From Nanobdellota archaeon (lineage in GTDB: Archaea > Nanobdellota > Nanobdellia > Woesearchaeales > UBA583), in contig JAIUMM010000014.1 in assembly GCA_022565615.1 (NCBI GenBank), forward strand, positions 1 to 38,734: DNA of 38,734 bases, read 5' to 3'. Made by a program: the position numbers and the translations under genes. The notes under the pieces were generated by a model that was not told the DNA's origin, searched no databases, and was given only the letters and a program-made list of their open reading frames with translations. Shown here piece after piece: positions 15,049 through 24,121 of this stretch. Within the stretch, counting starts at the first letter, position 1; every line of letters starts with the position of its first letter.

Positions 15049-18000
15049 TTACTCTTCTAAATTCTCTTCATCAACTGTTTCAAGTTCAATATTTTCTTCT
15101 ACTACTTCTTCAAAATCAATCTCATCAAAATCAAGATCTTCTAAATTAATAGAAAAACCATTATCTTGTTCAATTTCATCAAAGTTTACATCATACATGA
15201 ATACTCTACTAGCAGTTTGAGTTTGAACTTGTTTTAGCATATCAAATTGTGTTGTATCATACCCTTGAAGGAAATATAATTTAGTAAACATTGAAGTTCC
15301 AAGTGGATATTGGGCTGGTAATAATTGTGCTCTTCCATCTCCTGGTGTGAGTACAATATCTAATTCTTCTCTATCATTTAATTCAATAACTTGCATACCA
15401 AACATAGTTGGAATAATTAATCTTGAAACTGAAAGAGAATCTGTTAATCTTCCTTGAACTGAAATATTACTTTCATTGCTTAAATCAATAATAAACTGAT
15501 TTTGACAATTAACAATCTCATTTTCAAATTGACACTCAAATGGATTTCCTAAATATGAAGGATATGGAGCAAGCCACTGGTTTCTCAAATCTGTTCTACT
15601 CACCCCTAAATTTTGGGACCTTGTATCAATACTTCTTAATTCTTGAACCATTTGTTCAATTTCACTTATATTTAACTCTAAAATTGTACTCATCTCTTGA
15701 GTAGATAATCTTTGATAATTATCAAGTACATACTTTTTAGTAGGATTCCAAAGTCCCCAATGAGCCCATACTCCTGCTTTTCCAATCATATCTCCTGAAG
15801 CTACAGCAAGTGTTTGTCTTGGTTCATCACAATGAACTAAATTCATAATTTCATTAATTTGTTCTTGGGTGAAATTAAATCTAGAATAATTCTCTAAATA
15901 TTGACTTTTTTCCTCTTTATTTAAATTAACTAATTCATCAACAACATTAAATGCATGAACTCCTCTTGATTGATCGTTCATTTCTTCCACAAATAATTCA
16001 TCAATATACTCAAATCCTTGATTTAATGAACATGAAAGCATTCTCATAATATTTACAGCTCTTTGTTCATCATCAGTTAATAACCAATTCCCAACCCAAT
16101 ATGCTGCTGGAGTTTGTTGAGTTGCACCATCAAAATATACTCCTCTTTGACCAACTGCTCTAAAGAAGTGTCCAAAATCCCACCAACTACTAACAATTGC
16201 CCCATGAGTTGTATTGTCTCTTGTAAAGTCCATAAGTTCATACCAACCATCATCAAAATTTGGAATATTTGAATTAGTTAACGCATAAGCTCTATCTAAT
16301 TGAGGATATGACACTGATAAAAATACAAACATTGACACAACTGAGAAAATCATCACAAATGCTTGAATATTCATTCCTTTAAATTCTAATTTTAATAATT
16401 CTGCAAGTTCAATACAAATTCTATAAAATCCATACACAAATAACAATACAAATGCTGGATATAAAATTAGTAAAAATCTCACACCATTTAAACTCATAAA
16501 GAACCCACCTGCGAACCAAATTGATACAAGTGATATCATAAATACTTCACTTGCTTTAATATCTTCATCTAATATTCTCACTAAAAGTCCAATCATAATT
16601 GGTAAAAATAATAGACCTAAAAACACAAAGGGTGAATTTACTGTAAGTCCATTAAACATATACATAATAATTGAATAATATAAAGCACCAATTACATACA
16701 ATCCCCATTTTAAAACATTTGAATTATATTGAGGGAATAAACGATTAAAGTTTAAGTGAGATGTTGTAAACATGAATAAACCAACTAATCCCATAATTGT
16801 TAAAAATATAGTAACATCACTTCCTCCTCCAACTAGAAGTTGATTAAAAATATTTTCAAAACTAGTGTTTCTAAGCTCAGCTACTGAGGATAATACATTT
16901 GGCCAAATATTTGTACTAGCTACTCCTGCTAAACTATCAACTCTTCTTAGAACATCAGTGATTGTGAAATGCACTAACTCTCTTGAAAAGAAAATAATTT
17001 GTAAAATATTAGCTGTTAAAAAATATACACCTGCAACAAGTGTTGCTTTAAATGAAACTGGAATCTCTTTTATAAATGTAGAAATACTAAATAATTCTTT
17101 TTTATCTTTCTTAGATTTTATTTCTTTATTCTCTTGATACAGATTATATCTTGATTTCAAATACATTACAATTTCATAAAACACTGGCACAAGTAATGCA
17201 CTTAATGTAAATATAACTAAATAAGAACCAGGAGGCCAAGCCCAAATTAATAATGTTATTGAAATTCCTGCAAGAACTGCAAGACTCAATCTTATTACTT
17301 GAGTTGAAAGTTTTAAACCTAAATATAATAATATAACAGTTAAAATTGAAAACAACATAATGTATCCATCTGTACTTACATATCCAGCTTGTGTTCTTCC
17401 TACAAAAATTGAACTTGTTGCAAATAATAATGTTCCAACAATACTTAGAGGAGTATTTGTCATAGCTCTTAATAAGAAAAACATAGGAATAATTGAAAGA
17501 ACTGCAAGCCATGCTGAGAGAGTAAACATAGCTTTAGTTCTATCTTCAATAGATGGATTTTGTGGATCAACTCCATTTAATGTATACAATGTAGTAATAA
17601 CTCTGGAGTGCATCTCTGGATTTTGTGAACGATTTCTTCCTTGAGGAGCTGTTGCAAGTTCATCAAGTGGAGTTCCATTTTCAGTTAAAGTTGTTCCTGC
17701 ATGTCCATTTACTAAAATATTCATTGCTTCATTTACATAGTGATATGTGTCAATATCTCCAATATATGTTCTTCCACTTTCAAACTGAAAATTTCGAATA
17801 TAATTTTGAAATTGAGCTTCAACAATTTCATCTAAATCCTGTCCTTGAAATGAATTAGTTCTTATAATTTCTTGCATTTGAGAATTTATTTGATTTGCAA
17901 TTAATTGATCATCTAAATTAGGATATTGTTGACGAATTTGCTGAACTAGTTGTTGTTGTATTTGTTCTAAAACTGAATTCTTTAAATTATCTTTTAAACT

Positions 18001-18327
18001 ACAAATTACATCAGAATTAAACCAAGACCTAACATTACAAGTCCAACTTTCTTCAAAATCAACAGGCCCAGTTCTAATATCATACGTTACACTCATAAGC
18101 ATAACTAAAATTAAAAAAATCCCTGCTACATGAGTAAATTTAGAAGTTAAAAGTAACTTTAATGTATCAAGTGCAGAAATTTGACTTGCCTTGTTATTAT
18201 TTGATTTATTAGTATTAGATTTATCACTATTACTATTTACATTTTCTTTATCTAAATGATTAGAATCATTAATTGAAGTATTCAAAGGTCGATTCTTAGA
18301 ATGTTTATGTAGTTTTTTAGAACTCAT
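15049..18327 (-). CDS. aglB: Archaeal oligosaccharyltransferase AglB (STT3 family)
   Basis: This 1092-residue membrane enzyme transfers a lipid-linked glycan to Asn in N-x-S/T sequons of secreted proteins. A hydrophilic Asn/Ser/Lys-rich N-terminus (1-52) precedes the first helix (about 63-82). The first external loop carries GDIDTYHYVNEA (190-201), the position of the first acidic metal motif, and the second acidic motif lies near RTQAGYVSTDGY (311-322). SVAE (481-484) fits the TIXE/SVSE motif of the flexible loop. About 13 helices span 55-680. The catalytic signature is WWDFG (715-719), a Phe variant of WWDYG, followed by a C-terminal soluble domain with DMIGKAGVWAHWG. The very acidic C-terminal tail (about 1055-1092) is unusual. 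Surface proteins in this window (19531, 9361) are plausible substrates. Confidence 0.95.
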   Translation of the reverse strand: MSSKKLHKHSKNRPLNTSINDSNHLDKENVNSNSDKSNTNKSNNNKASQISALDTLKLLLTSKFTHVAGIFLILVMLMSVTYDIRTGPVDFEESWTCNVRSWFNSDVICSLKDNLKNSVLEQIQQQLVQQIRQQYPNLDDQLIANQINSQMQEIIRTNSFQGQDLDEIVEAQFQNYIRNFQFESGRTYIGDIDTYHYVNEAMNILVNGHAGTTLTENGTPLDELATAPQGRNRSQNPEMHSRVITTLYTLNGVDPQNPSIEDRTKAMFTLSAWLAVLSIIPMFFLLRAMTNTPLSIVGTLLFATSSIFVGRTQAGYVSTDGYIMLFSILTVILLYLGLKLSTQVIRLSLAVLAGISITLLIWAWPPGSYLVIFTLSALLVPVFYEIVMYLKSRYNLYQENKEIKSKKDKKELFSISTFIKEIPVSFKATLVAGVYFLTANILQIIFFSRELVHFTITDVLRRVDSLAGVASTNIWPNVLSSVAELRNTSFENIFNQLLVGGGSDVTIFLTIMGLVGLFMFTTSHLNFNRLFPQYNSNVLKWGLYVIGALYYSIIMYMFNGLTVNSPFVFLGLLFLPIMIGLLVRILDEDIKASEVFMISLVSIWFAGGFFMSLNGVRFLLILYPAFVLLFVYGFYRICIELAELLKLEFKGMNIQAFVMIFSVVSMFVFLSVSYPQLDRAYALTNSNIPNFDDGWYELMDFTRDNTTHGAIVSSWWDFGHFFRAVGQRGVYFDGATQQTPAAYWVGNWLLTDDEQRAVNIMRMLSCSLNQGFEYIDELFVEEMNDQSRGVHAFNVVDELVNLNKEEKSQYLENYSRFNFTQEQINEIMNLVHCDEPRQTLAVASGDMIGKAGVWAHWGLWNPTKKYVLDNYQRLSTQEMSTILELNISEIEQMVQELRSIDTRSQNLGVSRTDLRNQWLAPYPSYLGNPFECQFENEIVNCQNQFIIDLSNESNISVQGRLTDSLSVSRLIIPTMFGMQVIELNDREELDIVLTPGDGRAQLLPAQYPLGTSMFTKLYFLQGYDTTQFDMLKQVQTQTASRVFMYDVNFDEIEQDNGFSINLEDLDFDEIDFEEVVEENIELETVDEENLEE

Positions 18328-18351
18328 TTTAAAAAAATGAAATAATACTTT

Positions 18352-18360
18352 TTTATAAAT
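18352..18360 (-). promoter_or_regulatory. TATA box of aglB
   Basis: Minus-strand ATTTATAAA lies about 28 nt before the aglB ATG at 18327. Confidence 0.55.
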
Positions 18361-18420
18361 ATTTGTTTAATTCACACAAAACACTTAAAAATAATTTACA
18401 TAAAATTTTAAAAATAGACG

Positions 18421-18828
18421 TTACTTTAGTTTTGAAGATTTATATATCTCAGGTTTAAATGCTTCTTCAAGTTGTATTATTTTTATGTGTGAGAGATTTC
18501 TCTTTTCAAGCTCCTCTTTAATTCCAATGTTAAATGATTGTTGGTCATATCCAAATACGAGTACCTGAGGCAATTCATCTTCAATTACTTTAAATTTGTC
18601 TCCCAAATTTCCAAGAATCACTTTATCAACTAATTTTGATTGTTGTAATATTTTAAGTCTTTGTAGTTCATTATTTTTTGGAAGTTGTTTTTTAATTTTT
18701 AAAACTGTTTCATCTCTTGCAATTACTGCTACAAGTTCATCTCCAAACTTTTTTGCTTTTTTAAAATAAAATTCATGACCTTTATGATAAATATCAAATG
18801 TTCCAAAGACCATAACTTTAATTGACAT
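18421..18828 (-). CDS. ribL: FAD synthetase, archaeal RibL type
   Basis: This 135-residue nucleotidyltransferase of the HxGH superfamily has FGTFDIYHKGHEFYF (His15, His18) for ATP/CTP binding near the N-terminus. VIARDETVLKIKK follows, then VDKVILGNLGDKF and VFGYDQQSF. The last two segments match Methanocaldococcus jannaschii RibL, which adenylylates FMN to FAD, better than glycerol-3-phosphate cytidylyltransferases, which end in an RTxGISTT-type motif. The length is near normal (about 140-150). A TATA box lies about 26 nt upstream of the ATG. It sits behind aglB on the same strand but has its own promoter. A cytidylyltransferase role is the main alternative. Confidence 0.85.
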   Translation of the reverse strand: MSIKVMVFGTFDIYHKGHEFYFKKAKKFGDELVAVIARDETVLKIKKQLPKNNELQRLKILQQSKLVDKVILGNLGDKFKVIEDELPQVLVFGYDQQSFNIGIKEELEKRNLSHIKIIQLEEAFKPEIYKSSKLK

Positions 18829-18849
18829 AGTTTAAGATATTTAAATGAG

Positions 18850-18858
18850 TATTTAAAA
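18850..18858 (-). promoter_or_regulatory. TATA box of ribL
   Basis: Minus-strand TTTTAAATA lies about 26 nt upstream of the ATG at 18828. Confidence 0.5.
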
Positions 18859-18961
18859 TTTTACTCTTTTATTTTAATTTTTATTTTACTTACTCAATTT
18901 TTTTAATGTCTTCTTTATTGTTGTTATTTCATATAATTTAATGCTTTTATAATTTAAAATA

Positions 18962-19333
18962 TTATTTATTTTCTTCAACTTTGCTTTTTTCAATACAACT
19001 CGTAGCACTTTTTTTAAACGCTTTTATCACTCCTCCAACGCCTAGTTTAATTCCACCAAAATATCTAATGGTAACTAAGAGGTGCGAATTATAATTATTA
19101 TAGTGCAAGATATTATATAATATATTTCCTGGGCTCCCAACTTCTTTATCGTGTTTAATTACTACATCTTTATGTAATATAGCACAATAACATATGTGAT
19201 TTGCTTTTAAATGATTTTGTTTAATATTAGATATTATGTTTTCAATTTCTAACTCTGCATCTATCTTGTATAATTCACTGATAAATTTACTTTTTTGAAC
19301 TGTATATGTTGATATTAAAAGAGGTTTATTCAT
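18962..19333 (-). CDS. Short YigZ/IMPACT (UPF0029) family protein
   Basis: The 123 residues cover the N-terminal UPF0029 domain shared by bacterial YigZ and eukaryotic IMPACT. QKSKFISELYKI, then HLKANHICYCAIL, then VTIRYFGGIKLGVGGVIKAF are clear. The usual segment DDGEPSGTAG is reduced here to HDKEVGSPGNIL, so the most conserved loop is altered. YigZ proteins are about 200 residues, and the C-terminal half (DUF1949) is absent, as in some archaeal and eukaryotic members. The molecular role of YigZ is uncertain; IMPACT modulates the Gcn2 kinase pathway. The gene runs on the same strand as ribL but has a 133-bp gap to it. Confidence 0.75.
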   Translation of the reverse strand: MNKPLLISTYTVQKSKFISELYKIDAELEIENIISNIKQNHLKANHICYCAILHKDVVIKHDKEVGSPGNILYNILHYNNYNSHLLVTIRYFGGIKLGVGGVIKAFKKSATSCIEKSKVEENK

Positions 19334-19384
19334 TTTGTATTGAAATGTTTTTGAGATTTAATATTTTTAAGGTATTTTAACAAA

Positions 19385-19426
19385 TTCTATTTAATTTTAT
19401 TTAATTCTTATTTAATTCTTATTTAA
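19385..19426. repeat. Four-unit 10-11 bp AT-rich tandem repeat
   Basis: TTCTATTTAA, TTTTATTTAA and two copies of TTCTTATTTAA follow one another in the gap between two divergent genes. The rest of that gap (19334-19530) shows only a TATA-like TTTATAAAT near 19501. Confidence 0.75.
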
Positions 19427-19530
19427 TCAATTACATAATTTAATTTTATCAAATCCTTAAATGTGAATTATTTTTCTTTATTTTAAAAAAGTAAGATACT
19501 TTTATAAATAATAGTACATAAAATGTAATA

Positions 19531-20817
19531 ATGGATATAATTAATAAAAATAGTACGTCTAGTTTTAAGTTTAAATTTAAAAGTGTGTTCATAACATTAT
19601 TAATATCATTAGTATTTATAATGACAATTAATTCAAGTTATGCATATAATTTTCAGATATTGTCAACAAACCCTGCTCCTATTGAAGCTGGGAAATATGC
19701 TGATATTACAATTAGAATTGATTTCCCACTCATGGGAGGAGAGAGTCGTGAAATTAATCCCGTTACATTTTACATAAAAGAAACGCAAGATATTAGACCT
19801 GTTTTTGGGCAAGAATTTAATTTACTTAGTGCTCGTTCAGGACAAAGTGTTACAAGAACATTTAGAGTGTACTTTTCTGACTCAATTCCAACTGGTGAAA
19901 TTCCTTTAACTCTTGTTGCACAAAGTGGACTTAATAAAGTAGAATTAACTGATACGATTTTTATTCAAAGAGCTCCAAGAGATGTTGATTTATTAGTTGC
20001 TTCAATTCAAACAACTCCTCAAAATTTAATTCAAGATTCAAAATCAAATGTATTAACATTTACAATTCAAAATTTAGGAGAGAGAAATGCTGAAATGATT
20101 ACTGCAACACTTAGATCTGAGAGTTCTGAGTTAGAAAATATCATTGAAGAGTCATTTTTTTTTAGTATGCAAGATTCAGTTGCACAAATTCAAGGAGGAG
20201 GACAGGGGGAATTAACATTTACAATTGATATTGAAGAAACTCAACACACTAAAATTCCTATGACATTAGATTTTACGTATAGAGTAAGAAATCCTCTTGA
20301 TAATTCATACACAAGAATTGAACAATCTCTTCCAATTGAACTTAGACTTAGAAATACTCCTAGATTTAATATTGTATCTATTGAACCTGAAAATACTCTT
20401 ACTGCTGGAACTAATAATAATAAAATTAGAGTTATAGTTGAAAATGTTGGAGAAGAGGAAGGAACAAGTGTAAGATTAAGATTATATCCTGATCCATCTG
20501 CTCCTTTTGATTTTGAAAGAACTACATTATTTATCAGTTCATCTCTAAAACCAAACGAAAAAGCTGAATTTATCATACCATTTGATGTTTTAGATACTGC
20601 TTTAATTCAATCATATTTTGTTAATGCAGATATTGAAAGTTTAGTTGGAAGTAGTAGATTTGAACAATCACTTAGAGTTGAAATTCCTGTTGAACAAGAA
20701 GCAACTGATGGTCTTGGTATTTATTTAGTAATATTACTCATACTCACTATTGGAGGATCTATTATTATTGGATATTTCTATAGTCGTTCAAATATTAAAA
20801 ATAAAGAAAGTAAATAA
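19531..20817 (+). CDS. CARDB/COG1361-like secreted surface protein with C-terminal anchor
   Basis: This 428-residue protein has a signal sequence (hydrophobic core about residues 18-38, cleavage likely after SSYA), followed by several immunoglobulin-like beta-sandwich units. These resemble CARDB/NEW3 and the archaeal S-layer-related COG1361. The repeated pattern of N-terminal 'NxLxxGxxxxVxVxVxNxG' strands is seen at IEAGKYADITIRI (about 52), SKSNVLTFTIQNLGE (about 170) and AGTNNNKIRVIVENVGEEEG (about 291). A single C-terminal membrane helix (about 396-417) precedes a short basic tail. COG1361-type genes commonly sit beside RND/MMPL exporters in archaea, as here (120 bp upstream of one), so it may act as an external partner of that transporter. 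Confidence 0.8.
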   Translation: MDIINKNSTSSFKFKFKSVFITLLISLVFIMTINSSYAYNFQILSTNPAPIEAGKYADITIRIDFPLMGGESREINPVTFYIKETQDIRPVFGQEFNLLSARSGQSVTRTFRVYFSDSIPTGEIPLTLVAQSGLNKVELTDTIFIQRAPRDVDLLVASIQTTPQNLIQDSKSNVLTFTIQNLGERNAEMITATLRSESSELENIIEESFFFSMQDSVAQIQGGGQGELTFTIDIEETQHTKIPMTLDFTYRVRNPLDNSYTRIEQSLPIELRLRNTPRFNIVSIEPENTLTAGTNNNKIRVIVENVGEEEGTSVRLRLYPDPSAPFDFERTTLFISSSLKPNEKAEFIIPFDVLDTALIQSYFVNADIESLVGSSRFEQSLRVEIPVEQEATDGLGIYLVILLILTIGGSIIIGYFYSRSNIKNKESK

Positions 20818-20875
20818 AACTCAAAATAAACTATTTTATTTAAATAATGTAGTTTTTATGTAATAATTTAAACTA

Positions 20876-20904
20876 AAAATATTATGTATTAATAGTAATA
20901 TTTT
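20876..20904. other. 9-bp inverted repeat between the CARDB and RND genes
   Basis: AAAATATTA at 20876-20884 is the exact reverse complement of TAATATTTT at 20896-20904, with an 11-nt loop. It lies about 35 nt before the RND gene start, where an operator or a transcript end could sit. An AT-rich palindrome of this size can also occur by chance. Confidence 0.4.
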
Positions 20905-20938
20905 GTACTAAGTATCTCATAAAATAATATAACTTAAA

Positions 20939-23065
20939 ATGATTCGAAAACTTGTAGAAAAACAACTTAGGTACTCAATACCAATTGTGATGGTATTTTT
21001 TTTCATAACTGGAATTTTTGGTTTTTATGCACTCCAATTAACTATTGATCCTTCTTTTTCAGCACTTGTAAGTTCAGATTCTCAATTTAATACCTATGAG
21101 AGAGTTCTTGCAAATTCAAAAGGAAATACAGATGCGTTTTTACTCTTCTTCAAACCAGATGAGAGTTCAAGACTCACTCAAAGACCAATTTCAGTAACTG
21201 ATGAGAATGTGATTAATAGAATTTCTACATATAATGATATTTTATTACAAAGTCCATATGTTACTAATGTTATTGGGCCAATTATTAGTGATGATGAGCA
21301 ATATGCTCAATTAATTTTACAAGTTGAAACTCCTAGAAGTAGAGATGGATTTTCAATAGTAATTAATGATGTGAGATATTATGTGGAACAAGTAGGAGAA
21401 ATTGCAGGAATTGATACAACACTTACAGGTTTTCCTCTTCTTCTTAATCGTGTAAATACATTACTTATTGAAGACAATTTAACGACACTTGCATTTACAT
21501 TTATTGTTGTATTTTTAGTTTTGATTTGGTATTTTAGAGATTTAGCTGTAACATTTATTGCTCTGAGTATTCCAACTATTAGTTTAATTATACTCGCAGG
21601 TTTAATGGCTTTATTGGATGTTTCAATTACAATTACACTTGCAGCTGTTGGAATTTTAGTACTTGGAATTAGTGTGAGTTTTACAATTCATGTTATTATT
21701 GGATATGAAAAATATATTGAACAAGGACTTGATGCAAAAGATGCATTAATTGAAGCTATGGAGCATTTACATATTGCAATTATTGCATCATTTATTACAA
21801 CTCTTGCTGGATTTACTGCTTTATTATTTGGAGTATCTCCAAGTTCTCAATCTCAAGGTTTGGTATTGAGTATGGCAATTTCAATTATTTTTTTTGTAAC
21901 ATTTGGTCTTTTACCATGTCTGTTGTATATTTTTGCAAGTAAGTATAAACCTTCAAAAGTAAAAGTGTTTGAAAAAATTAAAGAATATTTAGTAAAACTT
22001 GCACGTATTCAAGCTCAATTTCCAAAAACAGTTATATTTGGTGTTGTTATTGCAACATTTTTTTTCATATATGGAGCATCACAAGTAGGATTTGATACTA
22101 GTAATGAAAATTGGATTCCTAGTAATGATCCTATTCAACAATCGTTTAGAGAGAGTGCTTATGCATTTGGAGATGATTTTTCTTCTCTTCAAGTTGTAGT
22201 TGAGAGTACAAGAGGAGATTTACGTGATATTGATGTTGTAAGAGATCTTCAACAAGTTGCACGAATTTTAGAATCTCACCCCGATATTGAAAGAGTTGAT
22301 AGTGTATTTAAAGAAATTGAATTAGATAATCAGGTAATTATTAATACATTTTCAAATCCTCAAAATAATAGAGCTTTTAATTCTGATTACTCACTTGCTA
22401 CATTTACAATTCGAGTTATTAGTTTTGATGAAGGAGCTGATGGTAGTTCAGGACTACTTAGAGAGATTCAACAAATTATTGATGAAAATGAGGTATTTGG
22501 TGCTAAACTGACTTTATTTGGAGATACAATTAGATTTCAAGAATTAGGAGAGAGTTTAGGTAGAGATACAGGAATTACAACAGTTATTAGTTTTGTATTA
22601 GTGTTTATTATAGCATCATTTACATATATGTCAATTAGAGTTGGAATTATGTCAATTTTACCTATTTTAATTTCAATTATTTGGGCTGTTGGAATTATGG
22701 GGTATACGGGAGTTCCATTTACTGCTTTATCAACTGGTTTAATTGCACTTGTTTTAGGAATTGGTATTGATTTTTCAATTCACTTAGTAAATTCAATTTA
22801 TAATTATCTAAAAGAAGGAAAAGATTTGTCACAAGCATTAGAATATACTTTAAATTATTCTGGAGGAGCATTAGTACTTACTACAATTACAACATTTATA
22901 GGATTTGCATCGTTAATACTTGCAACTCTTCTTGGAATTCAACGATTAGGACTTGCACTCGCGTTTTCAATTGTAAGTGTATTTTTAGTTTCAATTATTT
23001 TAGTTCCTGCAATAATTAGTTTAGGATATGCTAGAAAATTGAAAAGAGAATTAAGGAAAAATTAA
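20939..23065 (+). CDS. RND-superfamily exporter, MMPL/HAE3 type
   Basis: This 708-residue transporter has two homologous halves. Each has one N-terminal helix, a large extracytoplasmic loop and five further helices. The first half begins near residue 13 and the second near residue 365, where VIFGVVIATFFFIYGASQVGF mirrors the first helix. The first half carries ILGISVSFTIHVIIGYEKYIEQG and the second carries LGIGIDFSIHLVNSIYNYLKEG. These are the helix-4 G-x-x-x-D/S-F motifs; only the second keeps the acidic proton-relay Asp. The size fits HAE3-type archaeal and bacterial exporters of lipids or hydrophobic compounds. Substrate unknown. Its neighbour at 19531 is a probable external partner. Confidence 0.9.
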   Translation: MIRKLVEKQLRYSIPIVMVFFFITGIFGFYALQLTIDPSFSALVSSDSQFNTYERVLANSKGNTDAFLLFFKPDESSRLTQRPISVTDENVINRISTYNDILLQSPYVTNVIGPIISDDEQYAQLILQVETPRSRDGFSIVINDVRYYVEQVGEIAGIDTTLTGFPLLLNRVNTLLIEDNLTTLAFTFIVVFLVLIWYFRDLAVTFIALSIPTISLIILAGLMALLDVSITITLAAVGILVLGISVSFTIHVIIGYEKYIEQGLDAKDALIEAMEHLHIAIIASFITTLAGFTALLFGVSPSSQSQGLVLSMAISIIFFVTFGLLPCLLYIFASKYKPSKVKVFEKIKEYLVKLARIQAQFPKTVIFGVVIATFFFIYGASQVGFDTSNENWIPSNDPIQQSFRESAYAFGDDFSSLQVVVESTRGDLRDIDVVRDLQQVARILESHPDIERVDSVFKEIELDNQVIINTFSNPQNNRAFNSDYSLATFTIRVISFDEGADGSSGLLREIQQIIDENEVFGAKLTLFGDTIRFQELGESLGRDTGITTVISFVLVFIIASFTYMSIRVGIMSILPILISIIWAVGIMGYTGVPFTALSTGLIALVLGIGIDFSIHLVNSIYNYLKEGKDLSQALEYTLNYSGGALVLTTITTFIGFASLILATLLGIQRLGLALAFSIVSVFLVSIILVPAIISLGYARKLKRELRKN

Positions 23066-23101
23066 TTAAATATTTTTTTATAGTTAATTTTAATTAATAA
23101 T

Positions 23102-23332
23102 TTAATTTAATAAATTAATTACATGTAATACATATCCTAAAATAAATAAAACTATTGCAAAATATCCAATAATAGTTTCAATATGTATTTCAAAAAGTAC
23201 TTTACTATCTATTTTTCCTTCTTGTTCTATTTTTCTGTGAACTAATAATGCTGTTACTGCTAAGAGAATTTTCCCCATAAATGCACAAGTAATTGCATAA
23301 AATTCTATATTTGTAAACATAGAGTCTAACAT
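23102..23332 (-). CDS. Small two-helix membrane protein
   Basis: This 76-residue protein has two predicted membrane helices (about 9-31 and 51-73) joined by a charged loop (HRKIEQEGKIDSK). No family is recognised. It converges with the RND exporter, 36 bp from its stop. The ATG at 23332 has no clear TATA box at the usual distance, which lowers confidence, but the hydropathy pattern is coherent and no better frame is present on either strand. Confidence 0.55.
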   Translation of the reverse strand: MLDSMFTNIEFYAITCAFMGKILLAVTALLVHRKIEQEGKIDSKVLFEIHIETIIGYFAIVLFILGYVLHVINLLN

Positions 23333-23413
23333 TTAAATATTGAAATTATTCTAAGATTAATAAATAATAATCTGTTATTATAAGTTACAACAATTATAAC
23401 TTATGAAGATAAG

Positions 23414-23422
23414 TTTATAAAT
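23414..23422 (+). promoter_or_regulatory. TATA box of the internally duplicated membrane protein
   Basis: TTTATAAAT lies about 40 nt before the ATG at 23458, predicting a leader of roughly 15 nt. Just upstream, ATAAGTT (23380-23386) and AACTTAT (23398-23404) form a 7-bp inverted repeat that could be an operator. Confidence 0.45.
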
Positions 23423-23457
23423 TTAGAAATACTATAGTAATATACCAAAAATAAAAA

Positions 23458-23790
23458 ATGTTACTCGCAATATTTAATATACTAACAGGATTAATCCTTT
23501 TAACAGGAGTAATTGGAGTTTTACCAGGTGTTGGAAAACACTTAGAAAAGTTTGGAAAATGGCTTGGTTCATTTCAAGCAGTATTTGGAATTATCGCTAT
23601 CGTTTTAGCTTTATTAAACATTAGTTTACTCAGTCTATATTTCTGGTCTTTACTAATTGGTGGAATTATTTTAGCTGCTGGAATTTTAGAAGCAATTCCT
23701 GGAATGGCTAAAGTAGCTAAATTTTTAGGGCCTGCACAAGTAGTTGTAGGAATTATTCTATTAATTGTAGGAATTGTTGGATTATTTTAA
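23458..23790 (+). CDS. Four-helix membrane protein made of two similar halves
   Basis: This 110-residue, glycine-rich, very hydrophobic protein is built from two related halves. PG at 23-24 and 81-82 marks each half, and KWLGSFQAVFGII (34-46) aligns with KFLGPAQVVVGII (88-100). This implies four helices arranged as a tandem duplication. No charged residue lies in the helices except near the loops between PG and K-x-LG. No family name comes to mind. The gene has its own promoter. Similar small repeat membrane proteins include channels and transporters of the SMR type, but there is no evidence of that function here. Confidence 0.7.
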   Translation: MLLAIFNILTGLILLTGVIGVLPGVGKHLEKFGKWLGSFQAVFGIIAIVLALLNISLLSLYFWSLLIGGIILAAGILEAIPGMAKVAKFLGPAQVVVGIILLIVGIVGLF

Positions 23791-23863
23791 ATAATTTAAC
23801 AATTTTTTAATTTAAGTTTTAATTTAAGTTTTAATTTATGTATTCTTATCTAAAATAGTAATT

Positions 23864-23872
23864 TTTATAAAT
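23864..23872 (+). promoter_or_regulatory. TATA box of the TM2 gene
   Basis: TTTATAAAT is centred about 26 nt before the ATG at 23894. Confidence 0.6.
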
Positions 23873-23893
23873 AAAAGTTTTAATATAAAGTAT

Positions 23894-24121
23894 ATGGTAC
23901 AAAAAAAACCTGTTGGAGAGAGAAGTTTCTTAGTTGCTATTTTATTATCAGCTTTAGTAGGAGGATTAGGAATTGATAGATTTTATATGGGATACATCCT
24001 TTTAGGTGTATTAAAATTAATTACATTTGGAGGATGTGGAATTTGGTGGATAATTGATTTAATTTTAATTGCAACTGATAATTTACAAGATGCAGATGGA
24101 AAATATCTTAAAAAAGATTAG
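23894..24121 (+). CDS. TM2-domain membrane protein
   Basis: This 75-residue protein consists of a TM2 domain: a first helix (SFLVAILLSALVGGLG), the conserved turn GIDRFYMGY, a second helix (LGVLKLITFGGCGIWWIIDLIL), and the closing aspartate-rich segment. TM2 proteins are widespread in bacteria and occur in archaea, and their function is not established. The stop overlaps the probable start of the next gene, a DUF2752-like membrane protein. TM2 and DUF2752 genes are, to my knowledge, often neighbours in bacteria, which supports both calls. Confidence 0.85.
   Translation: MVQKKPVGERSFLVAILLSALVGGLGIDRFYMGYILLGVLKLITFGGCGIWWIIDLILIATDNLQDADGKYLKKD

Noticed and set aside
16865-17858. Several open frames on both strands within aglB
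   Set aside because: All overlap the membrane part of aglB, and their hydrophobic content reflects the antisense of a membrane protein.
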